A stretch of DNA of 64,000 bases from NCBI RefSeq assembly GCF_003641185.1, contig NZ_CP032757.1, positions 620,001 to 684,000 on the forward strand. Direction: 5' to 3'. The translations under genes were made by a program, and so were the position numbers. Positions 8,010-16,180 of the stretch are shown here, in pieces. Origin of the DNA: Lactiplantibacillus pentosus. Lineage in GTDB: Bacteria; Bacillota; Bacilli; Lactobacillales; Lactobacillaceae. A model generated the notes under the pieces. It made no database searches. It was given only the letters and a program-made list of their open reading frames with translations, and had not been told where the DNA came from. Every line of letters starts with the position of its first letter. The first letter of the stretch is position 1.

Positions 8010-10190
8010 ATGGATAATCAGATTTTAACGTTAGTGAACCGCGCGCTAACGAAGTTTAAACCGCAACAGATCAAAGCGGTGTTAGGCCTCATGGATGAGG
8101 GCAATACGGTTCCATTCATTGCCCGGTATCGGAAGGAACGCACCGGCAATTTAGATGAAGTTGAAATTCGGGAGATCAAGGAAAATTACGACCGGCTTGC
8201 TAATTTAGAGAGTCGCAAGGCCGACGTCATGAAGCTGATTGCTGAGCAGAATCACTTGACGCCCGCTTTAAAACAGGCCATCGAGAAGGCCGATAAGCTG
8301 CAGGACGTCGAAGATTTGTATTTGCCGTATAAACAAAAACGGCGGACGAAGGCAACGATTGCCAAAGATGCTGGGCTGGAGCCGTTAGCCGCATGGTTGT
8401 TGCGTTTTCCAGCGAGTGGCATTGAAGCCCACGCCGCACAGTTCGTTAACCCTGACCAAGAGGTGGCGGATGTGGACGCTGCATTGGCAGGTGCTCACGA
8501 AATATTGGCGGAAGCTTTCGGTGATAATGCTAGTTTACGTAACTGGGTGCGGAACTATACTCGGGACCGGGGCTCAGTTGTCGTGAAGGTCAAACCTAAG
8601 GCGGAAGCGCTGGACGAACAGGGTGTCTATCAACAATATTATGATTTCAGCAGTCGCATTAAGCAGATGGTGCCGTACCGAGTCCTCGCCATCAATCGTG
8701 GTGAGTCTGAAAAGGTGCTGAAGGTCAGTATTGACGTGGACCGTGCCGGTATCGACCGTTACTGTCATTTCCGCTTCGTCGGGCAACACCAAGGGCCAGC
8801 TGTCGAGTTGGTAGAAGCGGCGTACCAGGATGCCTACAAACGGTTCATCGGGCCGGCCATCGAACGTGAGTTGCGCAATGAACTCAGTGCGACTGCCGAC
8901 GAACAGGCCATCAAAGTCTTTGGCGATAATTTGTATCATTTACTGATGCAGGCGCCGTTAAAGGGCCGCGTCGTTCTTGGGTTTGATCCGGCTTACCGGA
9001 CCGGCTGCAAATTAGCGGTCATGGATGCCAACGGGAAGTTCTTGGACAAACTTGTGATTTATCCCCATAAGCCAGCGCCAACGGCCAAACGAGAAGCAGC
9101 GGCTGGCGAATTTAAGGCCTTCCTCGAAAAGTATCAAGTCGAAATGATTGCGATTGGGAACGGGACCGCTTCACGTGAATCCGAAGAATTTGTCGCCCAA
9201 GTCTTAAAGACGCTTTCGCGGCCAGTTTACTACGTGATCGTGAACGAAGCCGGCGCTTCCGTTTATTCAGCGAGTGCCAAGGCGCGGGCAGAATTCCCAG
9301 AATTGCACGTTGAACAACGGAGTGCCATCAGTATTGGGCGTCGGCTGCAAGATCCGTTAGCAGAATTGATTAAGATCGACCCGAAATCCGTCGGCGTGGG
9401 CCAGTATCAACACGATGTGCCCCAAAAGGCGTTGACGGCCCAGCTGGATACCGTGATTGAAACGGCAGTCAACCAGGTCGGGGTTAATCTGAATACGGCT
9501 AGTTCAGAGCTATTGACCCATATTTCAGGGCTGTCCAGTACGATTGCCCAGAATGTGATTGCTTATCGCGATGAGAACGGTGAGTTTACCAGTCGGCCGC
9601 AATTGAAGAAAGTGCCGCGCCTTGGACCTAAGGCGTACGAACAGTCCGTGGGGTTCTTACGAATCATCGATGGCAAGAACGTTTTCGATAACACCGATAT
9701 TCATCCGGAAAGTTATCCGGCTGCTAAGGACCTGCTAGCTGCGGCTGGGTTAAAGACGACTGATGTTGGAACGGCGAAAGCCCAACAGCTGAATCGGCTT
9801 GACTTGGCGCAACTGGCAACCACGACCGGTGTGGGTGAATTGACGCTGAAAGATATTATCAGTAGCCTCCAAAAACCAGGTCGCGACGTTCGTGATACGA
9901 TGCCGGCACCACTATTACGGCAAGATGTGTTGAAGATGAGTGATTTACGACCAGGAATGCAGTTGCAAGGAACGGTCCGCAACGTCGTCGATTTTGGCGC
10001 GTTTGTAGATATTGGTGTCAAACAAGATGGGTTGGTCCACGTTTCCAAGCTAACAGACAAGTTCCTGAAGGATCCACGGCAGGCCGTTGCTGTCGGTGAT
10101 ATTGTGACGGTGTGGGTCGAGACCGTCGATGAACAGCGGCAACGCATCGCTCTGACGATGATTGCCCCAAGTGAACCTGCTAATGACTGA
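8010..10190 (+). CDS. tex: Tex-family RNA-binding protein (S1 domain)
   Basis: A 726-residue cytoplasmic nucleic-acid-binding protein of the Tex/YdcI family, linked to transcription and RNA handling. Domains in order: helical N-terminal region with PQQIKAVLGLMDEGNTVPF near residues 13-31, a YqgF/RNase H-like fold from about 320 (VLGFDPAYRTGCK), helix-hairpin-helix motifs about 500-560 (VPRLGPKAYEQSVGFLR), and a C-terminal S1 domain about 643-715 (GTVRNVVDFGAFVDIGV). I prefer ATG 8010 over the in-frame ATG at 7974 because homologues start MDNQI and GGGTG precedes it. The stop overlaps the sprT start. Confidence 0.92.
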   Translation: MDNQILTLVNRALTKFKPQQIKAVLGLMDEGNTVPFIARYRKERTGNLDEVEIREIKENYDRLANLESRKADVMKLIAEQNHLTPALKQAIEKADKLQDVEDLYLPYKQKRRTKATIAKDAGLEPLAAWLLRFPASGIEAHAAQFVNPDQEVADVDAALAGAHEILAEAFGDNASLRNWVRNYTRDRGSVVVKVKPKAEALDEQGVYQQYYDFSSRIKQMVPYRVLAINRGESEKVLKVSIDVDRAGIDRYCHFRFVGQHQGPAVELVEAAYQDAYKRFIGPAIERELRNELSATADEQAIKVFGDNLYHLLMQAPLKGRVVLGFDPAYRTGCKLAVMDANGKFLDKLVIYPHKPAPTAKREAAAGEFKAFLEKYQVEMIAIGNGTASRESEEFVAQVLKTLSRPVYYVIVNEAGASVYSASAKARAEFPELHVEQRSAISIGRRLQDPLAELIKIDPKSVGVGQYQHDVPQKALTAQLDTVIETAVNQVGVNLNTASSELLTHISGLSSTIAQNVIAYRDENGEFTSRPQLKKVPRLGPKAYEQSVGFLRIIDGKNVFDNTDIHPESYPAAKDLLAAAGLKTTDVGTAKAQQLNRLDLAQLATTTGVGELTLKDIISSLQKPGRDVRDTMPAPLLRQDVLKMSDLRPGMQLQGTVRNVVDFGAFVDIGVKQDGLVHVSKLTDKFLKDPRQAVAVGDIVTVWVETVDEQRQRIALTMIAPSEPAND

Positions 10191-10641
10191 TTCAGAACTC
10201 CAACAACTCGTCATGACGATTTCACAGCAGGATTTTCACCGGCCGTTTCGCCACCGGGCTTATTTTAACGCCCGCTTACGGACGACGGGTGGTCGCTATC
10301 AGTTGGCCTCACACGACATTGACATCAACCCGAAGATGCTGACGGATTTTGGTGAAGCGACGCTGATTGGGGTCATCAAACACGAGCTGTGTCATTACCA
10401 CTTGCACTTGAGTCACCGTGGATATCAGCATCGGGATCCGGCGTTTAAACAGCTGTTAGCTCAAGTGGGTGGCTCACGGTATGCGCCGGCACCCAAGCAT
10501 CCCAAGGTACAACCGTATCGTTACCTATACAAGTGTCAGGATTGTGGACAGACCTATCCGCGCAAACGGCGGATGAATACGGACCGCTATCGTTGCGGCC
10601 GTTGTCGCGGACCGCTTAAATTCGTTGAAAAGGTTTGCTAA
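10183..10641 (+). CDS. sprT: SprT-like zinc metalloprotease-fold protein
   Basis: A 152-residue SprT-family protein. The HELCH metal-binding motif is at residues 67-71 in GVIKHELCHYHLHL. A C-terminal zinc ribbon follows (CQDCG and CGRC). The family is related to SPRTN peptidases, but the role in Firmicutes is not established. The ATG overlaps the tex stop (ATGACTGA), indicating coupled translation. An upstream TTG at 10162 is possible but lies inside tex and has no ribosome site. Confidence 0.85.
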   Translation: MTDSELQQLVMTISQQDFHRPFRHRAYFNARLRTTGGRYQLASHDIDINPKMLTDFGEATLIGVIKHELCHYHLHLSHRGYQHRDPAFKQLLAQVGGSRYAPAPKHPKVQPYRYLYKCQDCGQTYPRKRRMNTDRYRCGRCRGPLKFVEKVC

Positions 10642-10693
10642 AGCGGTACGCTTCCGATAGAATTAGCTTAACTATTGATATGGAGGGATTAAG

Positions 10694-11980
10694 ATGGAAA
10701 CGATTAAAATTGGTGTGGTCGGACTAGGGACAGTCGGCACCGGCGTTGTTAAAATGCTTCAAGCGCATCAGGAAAAGATTTCGGAAATCACCGGTCGCAA
10801 ACTCGAACTGGCCTGCGTGGTTGTCCACAACTTGAAAAAGCACGAACAAGTTGATTTGGGGGACGTGCAGTTGACCGACCAAATCGCCACCGTCCTCGAT
10901 GATCCGTCCATTCAAATTATGGTCGAAGTCATGGGTTCGATTCATCCGGCGAAGGAATACATCACACAAGCGCTACAAGCGGGCAAACACGTGGTAACGG
11001 CCAATAAGGACTTGATTGCCCAGTATGGCCGCGAATTAGTCCAAATCGCGCGTGAGAACCATCGTGACCTCTTTTATGAAGCGAGCGTTGCAGGTGGGAT
11101 TCCAATCTTGCGGACGATCGACAATAGTTTTGCTGCCGACCGCATTCAGCGGGTGATGGGTATCGTCAACGGGACGACGAACTACATCATGACGCAGATG
11201 TTGACCAAACACTGGTCATACGACCAGGCCTTGAGTTCTGCTCAGGACTTGGGTTTTGCGGAAAGCGACCCCACCAATGATGTCGAAGGACTAGATGCAG
11301 CCTACAAGATGATTATTTTGACCCAGTTTGCGTTTGGCATGAGCCTGTCCTTAGACCACGTCAAGGTCCAAGGGATTACCAAAATCAGCCCAGAAGATAT
11401 TGCAGAAGCCCATCAACTCGGCTATACGATCAAGCTACTCGGGATTGCGGAAGAAGTCGATGACCGCATCGCCGTGTCAGTCGGGCCGGTGCTCGTCTCG
11501 GATCAGCACCCATTAGCGACGGTTCAAAATGAGAACAACGCCGTGATGGTAACGGGGACTGCAGTTGGTAATACGATGTTCTACGGCCCTGGTGCTGGTG
11601 AATTACCGACTGCTAACAGTGTGTTGAGTGATATTACGACCGTGGCGAAAAACATCGCGCTGGATACGACCGGGAATACGTTTAACTCCTATCGGCAAGA
11701 AACGGTCTTGGCAACGCCAGAAGATGTCGTTTACCCACACTTCATTGCGTTGAAGATGCGGGACGTTCCTGGGATGATGATGAAGTTGACGGCAATCATG
11801 ACGCGTGCAGAAGTGTCGTTCAGTCGGATCATCCAAAATCAACTCGGCGACGGCAATGCCCGGGTCGTTATCATCACTCATGAGATGAACGACCAACAGT
11901 TGGCGGATATTACTCGCGAAATCGGTGAACAGGATAATATGCAACTGTTGGCAAGCTACAAAGTTTTGAAGAATGCGTAG
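10694..11980 (+). CDS. hom: homoserine dehydrogenase
   Basis: This enzyme reduces aspartate semialdehyde to homoserine with NAD(P)H, the branch point to threonine and methionine. The 428-residue protein has the Rossmann motif GVVGLGTVGTGVV near residues 7-19, the KDLIAQYG and GGIPILR catalytic-domain segments, GTTNYIM, and a C-terminal ACT domain from about residue 350 that is the usual site of threonine feedback. A strong GGAGG lies 8 bp upstream. thrB follows after 8 bp. Confidence 0.95.
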   Translation: METIKIGVVGLGTVGTGVVKMLQAHQEKISEITGRKLELACVVVHNLKKHEQVDLGDVQLTDQIATVLDDPSIQIMVEVMGSIHPAKEYITQALQAGKHVVTANKDLIAQYGRELVQIARENHRDLFYEASVAGGIPILRTIDNSFAADRIQRVMGIVNGTTNYIMTQMLTKHWSYDQALSSAQDLGFAESDPTNDVEGLDAAYKMIILTQFAFGMSLSLDHVKVQGITKISPEDIAEAHQLGYTIKLLGIAEEVDDRIAVSVGPVLVSDQHPLATVQNENNAVMVTGTAVGNTMFYGPGAGELPTANSVLSDITTVAKNIALDTTGNTFNSYRQETVLATPEDVVYPHFIALKMRDVPGMMMKLTAIMTRAEVSFSRIIQNQLGDGNARVVIITHEMNDQQLADITREIGEQDNMQLLASYKVLKNA

Positions 11981-11988
11981 GTGAGTTG

Positions 11989-12864
11989 ATGTTAACCATT
12001 TCTGTTCCAGCAACTTCTGCTAATCTCGGACCCGGGTTTGATTCAATCGGCTTGGCGCTGGACATGCAGCTGACGTTACAAGTCTTGCAGCCGAGTGATC
12101 ACTGGCAGATCGATCACCCATTTGGGGCGGATGTTCCGACGGATGAACGTAATTTGATCATTAAAACCGCGTTGCACTTGGTTCCAGACTTGCACCCGCA
12201 ACACTTACAGATGGCGTCCAAGATTCCGCTTGCGCGCGGACTAGGAAGCAGCTCGACCGCGATTGTTGCAGGCCTCGTTTTAGCGAATGAATTGACGGGG
12301 GCCATGCGCTCCTCAGCCGAGTTATTGGCAGTGGCGACCCAGTTAGAGGGCCATCCTGACAACGTGGCGCCAGCGCTCTTAGGCGGCCTGGTAGTGGCAA
12401 CCTATGTGGGCGAACAAGTGCGCGCCGTCAAATTACCATTGCCGACCCTGTTTGCCAGCGTTTACGTGCCCAACGAACCCTTATTGACCAGCGCTAGTCG
12501 CCAAGCGTTACCAGCCGAATTAGATTATCATCAGGCGGTAGCGGGCAGCAGCGTGGCAAATACGCTAGTCGCAGCCTTAGCGACGCAAAATTGGGAGGTA
12601 GCCTTGCCGCTGTTAGAGCAAGACCAATTCCACGAGCAATACCGCGCTAAGCTCGTGCCAGCATTACAACTGGTGCGCGAACAGGCACATGCACTCGGGT
12701 TGACGGGGACGTATCTAAGTGGTGCCGGTCCGACCGTGATTACATTAGGCGACTACGGTCAGCTCGCCACCTTACAGACCAAATTAAGCCAGGATGACCG
12801 ATTGACCGGGCAATTATTCTTATTGCCGATGGACGCAACCGGAGTAAAAGTACAAAAATCTTAA
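11989..12864 (+). CDS. thrB: homoserine kinase
   Basis: A GHMP-family kinase that phosphorylates homoserine to O-phosphohomoserine for threonine synthesis. The 291-residue protein starts MLTISVPATSANLGPGFD. It has the ATP-binding PLARGLGSSSTA motif near residues 80-92 and a C-terminal GTYLSGAGPTVI. ATG 11989 is preferred over TTG 11986 because AGGTGA precedes it. It forms an operon with hom; threonine synthase is not adjacent. Confidence 0.93.
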   Translation: MLTISVPATSANLGPGFDSIGLALDMQLTLQVLQPSDHWQIDHPFGADVPTDERNLIIKTALHLVPDLHPQHLQMASKIPLARGLGSSSTAIVAGLVLANELTGAMRSSAELLAVATQLEGHPDNVAPALLGGLVVATYVGEQVRAVKLPLPTLFASVYVPNEPLLTSASRQALPAELDYHQAVAGSSVANTLVAALATQNWEVALPLLEQDQFHEQYRAKLVPALQLVREQAHALGLTGTYLSGAGPTVITLGDYGQLATLQTKLSQDDRLTGQLFLLPMDATGVKVQKS

Positions 12865-12871
12865 AATAAGC

Positions 12872-12900
12872 TTGTCAGACTCACAAAATTTTGTTATTAT
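12872..12900 (+). promoter_or_regulatory. tRNA-Leu promoter
   Basis: TTGTCA at 12872-12877 and TATTAT at 12895-12900 are 17 bp apart and end 19 bp before the tRNA. A CTCACAAAA / TTTTTGTGAG inverted repeat spans the promoter. Confidence 0.7.
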
Positions 12901-12919
12901 ACTTTTTGTGAGTTGTGAT

Positions 12920-13004
12920 GCGGCCATGGCGGAATTGGCAGACGCGCAAGATTAAGGATCTTGTCGGGGTTAACCCGGTGGAAGTTCGAATCTTCTTGGC
13001 CGCA
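12920..13004 (+). tRNA. tRNA-Leu(AAG)
   Basis: An 85-nt class II tRNA. The acceptor stem is GCGGCCA with TGGCCGC; the anticodon stem CAAGA/TCTTG holds the loop TTAAGGA, giving anticodon AAG (Leu). It has a long variable arm and a T-loop TTCGAAT. CCA is not encoded. The last 16 bases are the phage attachment core, and integration restores the 3' end. Confidence 0.96.
12989..13004 (+). other. attL core
   Basis: AATCTTCTTGGCCGCA, the last 16 bases of tRNA-Leu, is repeated exactly at 55557-55572. Confidence 0.93.
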
Positions 13005-13102
13005 TTTTTTATGCAGAATAGTCGGTATTGATACGATTAATCGTTGATATACCGGCTTTTCTTTTATACATGATAGTGAATAATACGGAATAAAACGGAA
13101 CA

Positions 13103-13157
13103 AAAACGATACTATTTTGACAAAAGCGATACCAGAAACGATACCAGAAACGATACC
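13103..13157. repeat. arm-type integrase-site-like repeats beside attL
   Basis: Four copies of an RCGATAC word occur: about 13105-13112, 13124-13132, 13136-13144 and 13148-13156. The last two lie in a 12-bp tandem unit (ACGATACCAGAA). Related GCGATACT copies lie beside attR. Spacing and location fit integrase arm-binding sites. Confidence 0.6.
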
Positions 13158-13166
13158 AGATTTTGA

Positions 13167-14324
13167 TTATTGAGCCAGTATTTTACTCATATCGTAGACC
13201 TGTGCAGACAGTTCCTGTTGGGATAGATGAGCATAAATATTGAGCGTAATTTTAATATCACTATGACCCATTTGCATTTGTAGTGCTTTGACGTTGATAT
13301 TATTTGCAACTTGAATTGATGCAAACGTGTGACGTAACCCGTGGACTGTGATTGTGGGTAAGTCCGTTTCACCTATCAAGGCCTCGAGCCAATGGTTGGG
13401 TGTCATCACTGACATGATTTGGCCTTTCTTGTTGGTAAAGATAAGATCTTTAGCCCGCGGGATGGCTACTAACGACTTGCGATACTTTTTAAGTCGGTCG
13501 ATTGTTGAGCTATCCAGTGAGAGTGTGCGGTAGGCATTTCTAGTTTTGGGTGTTGATATTATCTGATGGTTATCAATTGAACGAGAGATAGTTTTACTGA
13601 TTGTTACCATCCCATTCTTAAAATCAATATCCGACCATGTTAACGCAAGTGCTTCACCTTTCCGCATACCTGTGGTAGCAAGTAAATAAAACAGTGCACT
13701 ACGGTCATACCGTGGTTGTGTTCTGTGTCCGTCGGTAGCATCAACAACTGATAGAAATGTAGCCAATTGCTCAGCAGTCCAAAAATTATCAGCTGCTTTA
13801 TCCTTTGAATAGTCAACGGGAACTTTTGGGACGTCAACTAATTTCATTGGGTTGGTAGTAATAACGCCCATTTTTTGAGCTGTCCGGAAAACTAGTGCTG
13901 CATATTGGGATAGCTTATTGAACTGCTTAACACTCTCACGCCACTTTAAAGCTTCTTCTTGGCACTTTTGCCATGTAATCGTATTAATCCTCATGCCACC
14001 GAAAGAAGGCATTATATGGTGCTTAAAGATGCCTTCAACGCGATTCAAAGTACTTTCTTTTACGCCTAGCTTGTAAGTCTTTAGCCATACTTCGTAAACT
14101 TCATCGAAAGTAGGATTATCCATAATAGCAGCTGGATTGTTTTTACGCTGATCAAATTCAACTTTGGCGCGATCAAACGCTAACTTAGCAGCCTTACTAC
14201 TACTAAAGCCCCCGTGGTGATAGGTTTTAGTTTTGGTGTTACCGTTAATATCAGTATACTTTCCAAGGTAGCCACGAACGTCATATACCCGTTTGCTACC
14301 AATTATTTTATGTGTAATTTTCAT
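13167..14324 (-). CDS. int: phage tyrosine-type site-specific integrase
   Basis: A 385-residue recombinase that would insert and excise the prophage at tRNA-Leu. It has an N-terminal AP2-like arm-binding region (residues 1-60), a SAM-like core-binding domain (about 70-165) and a catalytic domain. Catalytic residues visible are R221 (TGMRKGEA), H328 and R331 (HGLRHTFAS), H354 (MGHSDIK) and Y364 (NIYAHL). Ribosome site GGAGG precedes the ATG. It is the last gene of the leftward lysogeny operon and lies 160 bp from the attachment core. Confidence 0.96.
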   Translation of the reverse strand: MKITHKIIGSKRVYDVRGYLGKYTDINGNTKTKTYHHGGFSSSKAAKLAFDRAKVEFDQRKNNPAAIMDNPTFDEVYEVWLKTYKLGVKESTLNRVEGIFKHHIMPSFGGMRINTITWQKCQEEALKWRESVKQFNKLSQYAALVFRTAQKMGVITTNPMKLVDVPKVPVDYSKDKAADNFWTAEQLATFLSVVDATDGHRTQPRYDRSALFYLLATTGMRKGEALALTWSDIDFKNGMVTISKTISRSIDNHQIISTPKTRNAYRTLSLDSSTIDRLKKYRKSLVAIPRAKDLIFTNKKGQIMSVMTPNHWLEALIGETDLPTITVHGLRHTFASIQVANNINVKALQMQMGHSDIKITLNIYAHLSQQELSAQVYDMSKILAQ

Positions 14325-14344
14325 TTTATTTTTTCCTCCATATT

Positions 14345-14371
14345 GACTATGCGAGGGGCCAAATTATTGGA
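14345..14371 (+). repeat. dispersed repeat copy 1 (CTATGCGAGGGGCCA)
   Basis: The word CTATGCGAGGGGCCA followed by NTTATTGG upstream of int is repeated at 19673-19699. A shorter inverted relative (TTGGCCCCTCACAAG) lies next to attR near 55461. It may be a recombination or excisionase site. Confidence 0.45.
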
Positions 14372-14401
14372 AAAAATATTGCAAGCAACACCTTCTTTCA
14401 G

Positions 14402-14489
14402 TAAAATAGAGTATACAAAAGGGGTACATGATTAATGTATTCTGGTGCAAGCACATCCAACTTCTTGGCGGGAGGGGATGTGCTTTTTT
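14402..14489 (+). ncRNA. candidate small RNA divergent from int
   Basis: On the plus strand TTGCAA (14379-14384) and TAAAAT (14402-14407) are 17 bp apart. About 40 bp downstream comes a terminator: AGCACATCC with GGATGTGCT, then TTTTTT (about 14452-14489). The predicted 75-nt transcript also holds a TACAT/ATGTA hairpin and no convincing reading frame. It would be a short RNA transcribed away from the integrase. Confidence 0.5.
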
Positions 14490-14494
14490 GCTCC

Positions 14495-14857
14495 TTACAG
14501 GTCGTTATTAGCGAATGTATCTCTTAAAAGAACTAATGCCAACAAAGCAATCCACATTAAAGGATAATGAAAATGATAGTAGAAAACAGCAAATATAATT
14601 CCAATAACTCCTACGATCATTATCAGCCACGAGACTAGGCTTGAAGTGTAATGTTTCTGATCAAGTGAAGGATTACTTTTAATAGCTGGTTTATATAGAG
14701 TAAAATGGGCTATTAATGAAAATATAAAGATAACTGGCAATATCCATAGTGAATCTGCAAATATTGATTTTGGATATGTTTCCTCCAATGCCAGCACTAT
14801 GAAAAATGGGTAAAAGTCAATATTATTCACAAGAGCATATTTCCAATTGAAATTCAT
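14495..14857 (-). CDS. hypothetical four-TM membrane protein
   Basis: A 120-residue protein with four hydrophobic segments (near YPFFIVLAL, WILPVIFIFSLIAHF, WLIMIVGVIGIIFAVF and MWIALLALVLL). I chose ATG 14857 because GGAGATGG lies 8-9 bp before it; the upstream ATG at 14869 overlaps that ribosome site. It lies between int and tRNA-like element 1 in the lysogeny operon. It could be a lysogenic-conversion or exclusion protein, but no family was recognised. Confidence 0.6.
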   Translation of the reverse strand: MNFNWKYALVNNIDFYPFFIVLALEETYPKSIFADSLWILPVIFIFSLIAHFTLYKPAIKSNPSLDQKHYTSSLVSWLIMIVGVIGIIFAVFYYHFHYPLMWIALLALVLLRDTFANNDL

Positions 14858-14908
14858 CGATCTAACCATCTCCAATAATTGTTAAGTTTTATATTCAAAA
14901 ATTTAAAC

Positions 14909-14999
14909 GCGAGCGGCAGGAGTCGGACCTGCATCAATATAGGATGTGAGACCTATGAGAAGTGTGCAAATAATCGTTCTACCGTTGAACTACGCTCGC
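14909..14999 (-). ncRNA. tRNA-like element 1 (43-nt insert)
   Basis: On the minus strand: acceptor GCGAGCG with CGCTCGC (7 of 7), TA, D-arm GTTC-AACGGTA-GAAC, then 43 nt (14933-14975), then T-arm GCAGG-TCCGACT-CCTGC. The anticodon arm and variable loop are replaced by the insert, which holds only an ATAGG/CCTAT hairpin with an 8-nt loop and no canonical 5-bp stem and 7-nt loop at the right place. CCA is not encoded. Confidence 0.75.
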
Positions 15000-15014
15000 A
15001 TGTTAACAGAAGTT

Positions 15015-15203
15015 TCAATAGATGTTGTAAAAAGTTGTGTACATACCAAACAATCCCACGATGATGGCAACTATTAATTTGAGGGTTATTATAAACATGT
15101 TGTAGGGGTTGTTATGATTTGTTTGCAGAAGTGTGTCTACAACTAAGTAAAGAGATAGCACTATCAATCCCCAATCTAATAGTTTTGTGATATCAATATT
15201 CAT
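15015..15203 (-). CDS. small two-TM membrane protein
   Basis: A 62-residue protein starting MNIDITKLLDWG with two hydrophobic segments (GLIVLSLYLVV and IITLKLIVAIIVGLFGM). ATG 15203 is preceded by GGAGG at ideal spacing; the upstream in-frame ATG at 15215 overlaps that site. It sits between tRNA-like elements 1 and 2. Function unknown. Confidence 0.6.
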   Translation of the reverse strand: MNIDITKLLDWGLIVLSLYLVVDTLLQTNHNNPYNMFIITLKLIVAIIVGLFGMYTTFYNIY

Positions 15204-15239
15204 AGGTGCCTCCATAATTATTTGCTATTAACGTACAAT

Positions 15240-15320
15240 GCGAGCGACAGGAGTCGAACCTGCATAATAGTATTAGTGAGAGAGAAGGGGCATAGTGTTC
15301 TGCCATTGAACTACGCTCGC
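15240..15320 (-). ncRNA. tRNA-like element 2 (33-nt insert)
   Basis: Same scaffold as element 1: GCGAGCG/CGCTCGC acceptor, GTTC-AATGGCA-GAAC D-arm, T-arm GCAGG-TTCGACT-CCTGT (one G-U). The 33-nt insert (15264-15296) is pyrimidine-rich (CCCCTTCTCTCTC) and shows no stem at all. The D-loop GG motif reads GGC, and the T-loop is canonical. Confidence 0.75.
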
Positions 15321-15372
15321 ATAAGGGGACACCAACTTGTTATCTGATGTCTCACTATTTTAGATGTAAAAA

Positions 15373-15462
15373 TTAATTTCGCTTGCTGTAAGGTACAGCA
15401 TACTCTTCGGGCGCGTCTCTGGGACTAGCATGTTTCCAATGAGTGTTTGATTTATTCAGCAT
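15373..15462 (-). CDS. 29-residue hypothetical peptide
   Basis: The reading frame (MLNKSNTHWKHASPRDAPEE...) starts at an ATG overlapping the stop of the preceding 48-codon frame, with AAAGGATG upstream. Composition looks protein-like. It is too short for a firm call. It sits between tRNA-like elements 2 and 3. Confidence 0.35.
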   Translation of the reverse strand: MLNKSNTHWKHASPRDAPEEYAVPYSKRN

Positions 15463-15602
15463 GGGGGGTCATCCTTTAAACAAGTAAACCTAGAGCCGTG
15501 AGCATCTTCGATAATAAAAATACGTTGAAAAGAATGTAGAGTATTGACAATTTTACAATTGTCGTGCTTGATATTATAAACGTCTGTATATATTTTCCCC
15601 AT
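15456..15602 (-). CDS. 48-residue hypothetical protein
   Basis: The frame starts MGKIYTDVYNIKHDNCKIV at 15602, about 8 bp after GAGG; an ATG two codons earlier (15608) is too close to that site. Stop and downstream start overlap (ATGCTGA). Predicted soluble and unrecognised. It lies in the leftward operon between tRNA-like elements 3 and 2. Confidence 0.4.
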   Translation of the reverse strand: MGKIYTDVYNIKHDNCKIVNTLHSFQRIFIIEDAHGSRFTCLKDDPPC

Positions 15603-15643
15603 ATTCATTACCTCGTTTCTATTTTGGGGGAGAGACGATATAA

Positions 15644-15733
15644 GCGAGCGGCAGGAGTTGGACCTGCATAGTAGTCCAAGAAAGAATGGGCTTCAAGACT
15701 TGGAACAATGTTCTACCGCTGAACTACGCTCGC
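15644..15733 (-). ncRNA. tRNA-like element 3 (42-nt insert)
   Basis: Scaffold: GCGAGCG/CGCTCGC acceptor, D-arm GTTC-AGCGGTA-GAAC, T-arm GCAGG-TCCAACT-CCTGC. The 42-nt insert (15668-15709) has a TCCAAG/CTTGGA stem with an 18-nt loop, not an anticodon arm. The T-loop departs from TTCRA (TCCAA). Confidence 0.75.
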
Positions 15734-15780
15734 AAGATGCCAACTGAAATGATTCAATTGGCTTGACTGGCAAAATTTTA

Positions 15781-15963
15781 CTATTCCTCTCTTTGCTTGA
15801 AGCGTGTCACCAAATCGTCTTTAATTCCTTTAAGCATACGGTCGTATTCTGCTTCGGAATAGCTATCTTTTGATAGGTAGAGAATGGCGTCAGATTTTAC
15901 AAAGGCTGTTAAGTCACTGATAATATCTTCTATTAGTTCGTACCTTGAAATATCTTGATGCAT
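15781..15963 (-). CDS. 60-residue hypothetical helical protein
   Basis: A charged, helical protein (MHQDISRYELIEDIISDLT...) with AAGG about 9 bp upstream of the ATG. It lies between tRNA-like elements 4 and 3. No family recognised. Confidence 0.6.
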   Translation of the reverse strand: MHQDISRYELIEDIISDLTAFVKSDAILYLSKDSYSEAEYDRMLKGIKDDLVTRFKQREE

Positions 15964-15990
15964 AGTATTGCCTTCTTTCTTTATTTTAAT

Positions 15991-16086
15991 GCGAGCGGCA
16001 GGGGTCGAACCTGCATCTGAATAGTAGTTTGAGTTATTTAATCGAGGGAAAATAAAGCAACCGTTCTACCGTTGAACTACGCTCGC
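15991..16086 (-). ncRNA. tRNA-like element 4 (48-nt insert)
   Basis: Scaffold: GCGAGCG/CGCTCGC acceptor, D-arm GTTC-AACGGTA-GAAC, T-arm GCAGG-TTCGACC-CCTGC. The 48-nt insert (16015-16062) has a TTATTT/AAATAA stem with a 10-nt loop and ends CTACTATTCAGAT, a tail shared in part with elements 2, 3 and 5. It ends only 5 bp before the genuine tRNA at 16092. Confidence 0.75.
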
Positions 16087-16091
16087 AAAGA

Positions 16092-16165
16092 TGGACCTTG
16101 TTGGACTCGAACCAACGACCGGACGGTTATGAGCCGTCTGCTCTAACCAACTGAGCTAAAGGTCC
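16092..16165 (-). tRNA. tRNA with anticodon CAT (Ile2-type, or Met)
   Basis: A complete cloverleaf on the minus strand: acceptor GGACCTT with AAGGTCC, D-arm GCTC-AGTTGGTTA-GAGC, anticodon arm GACGG-CTCATAA-CCGTC, T-loop TTCGAGT. Anticodon CAT. From memory the body resembles Bacillus tRNA-Ile2, whose C34 is changed to lysidine, more than elongator tRNA-Met. CCA is not encoded. It sits between tRNA-like elements 4 and 5. Confidence 0.9.
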
Positions 16166-16180
16166 AATGAAAATTTAAAT

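Noticed and set aside
12897..13103. Minus-strand 68-codon frame over tRNA-Leu
   Set aside because: It overlaps the tRNA and attachment core and has no ribosome site.
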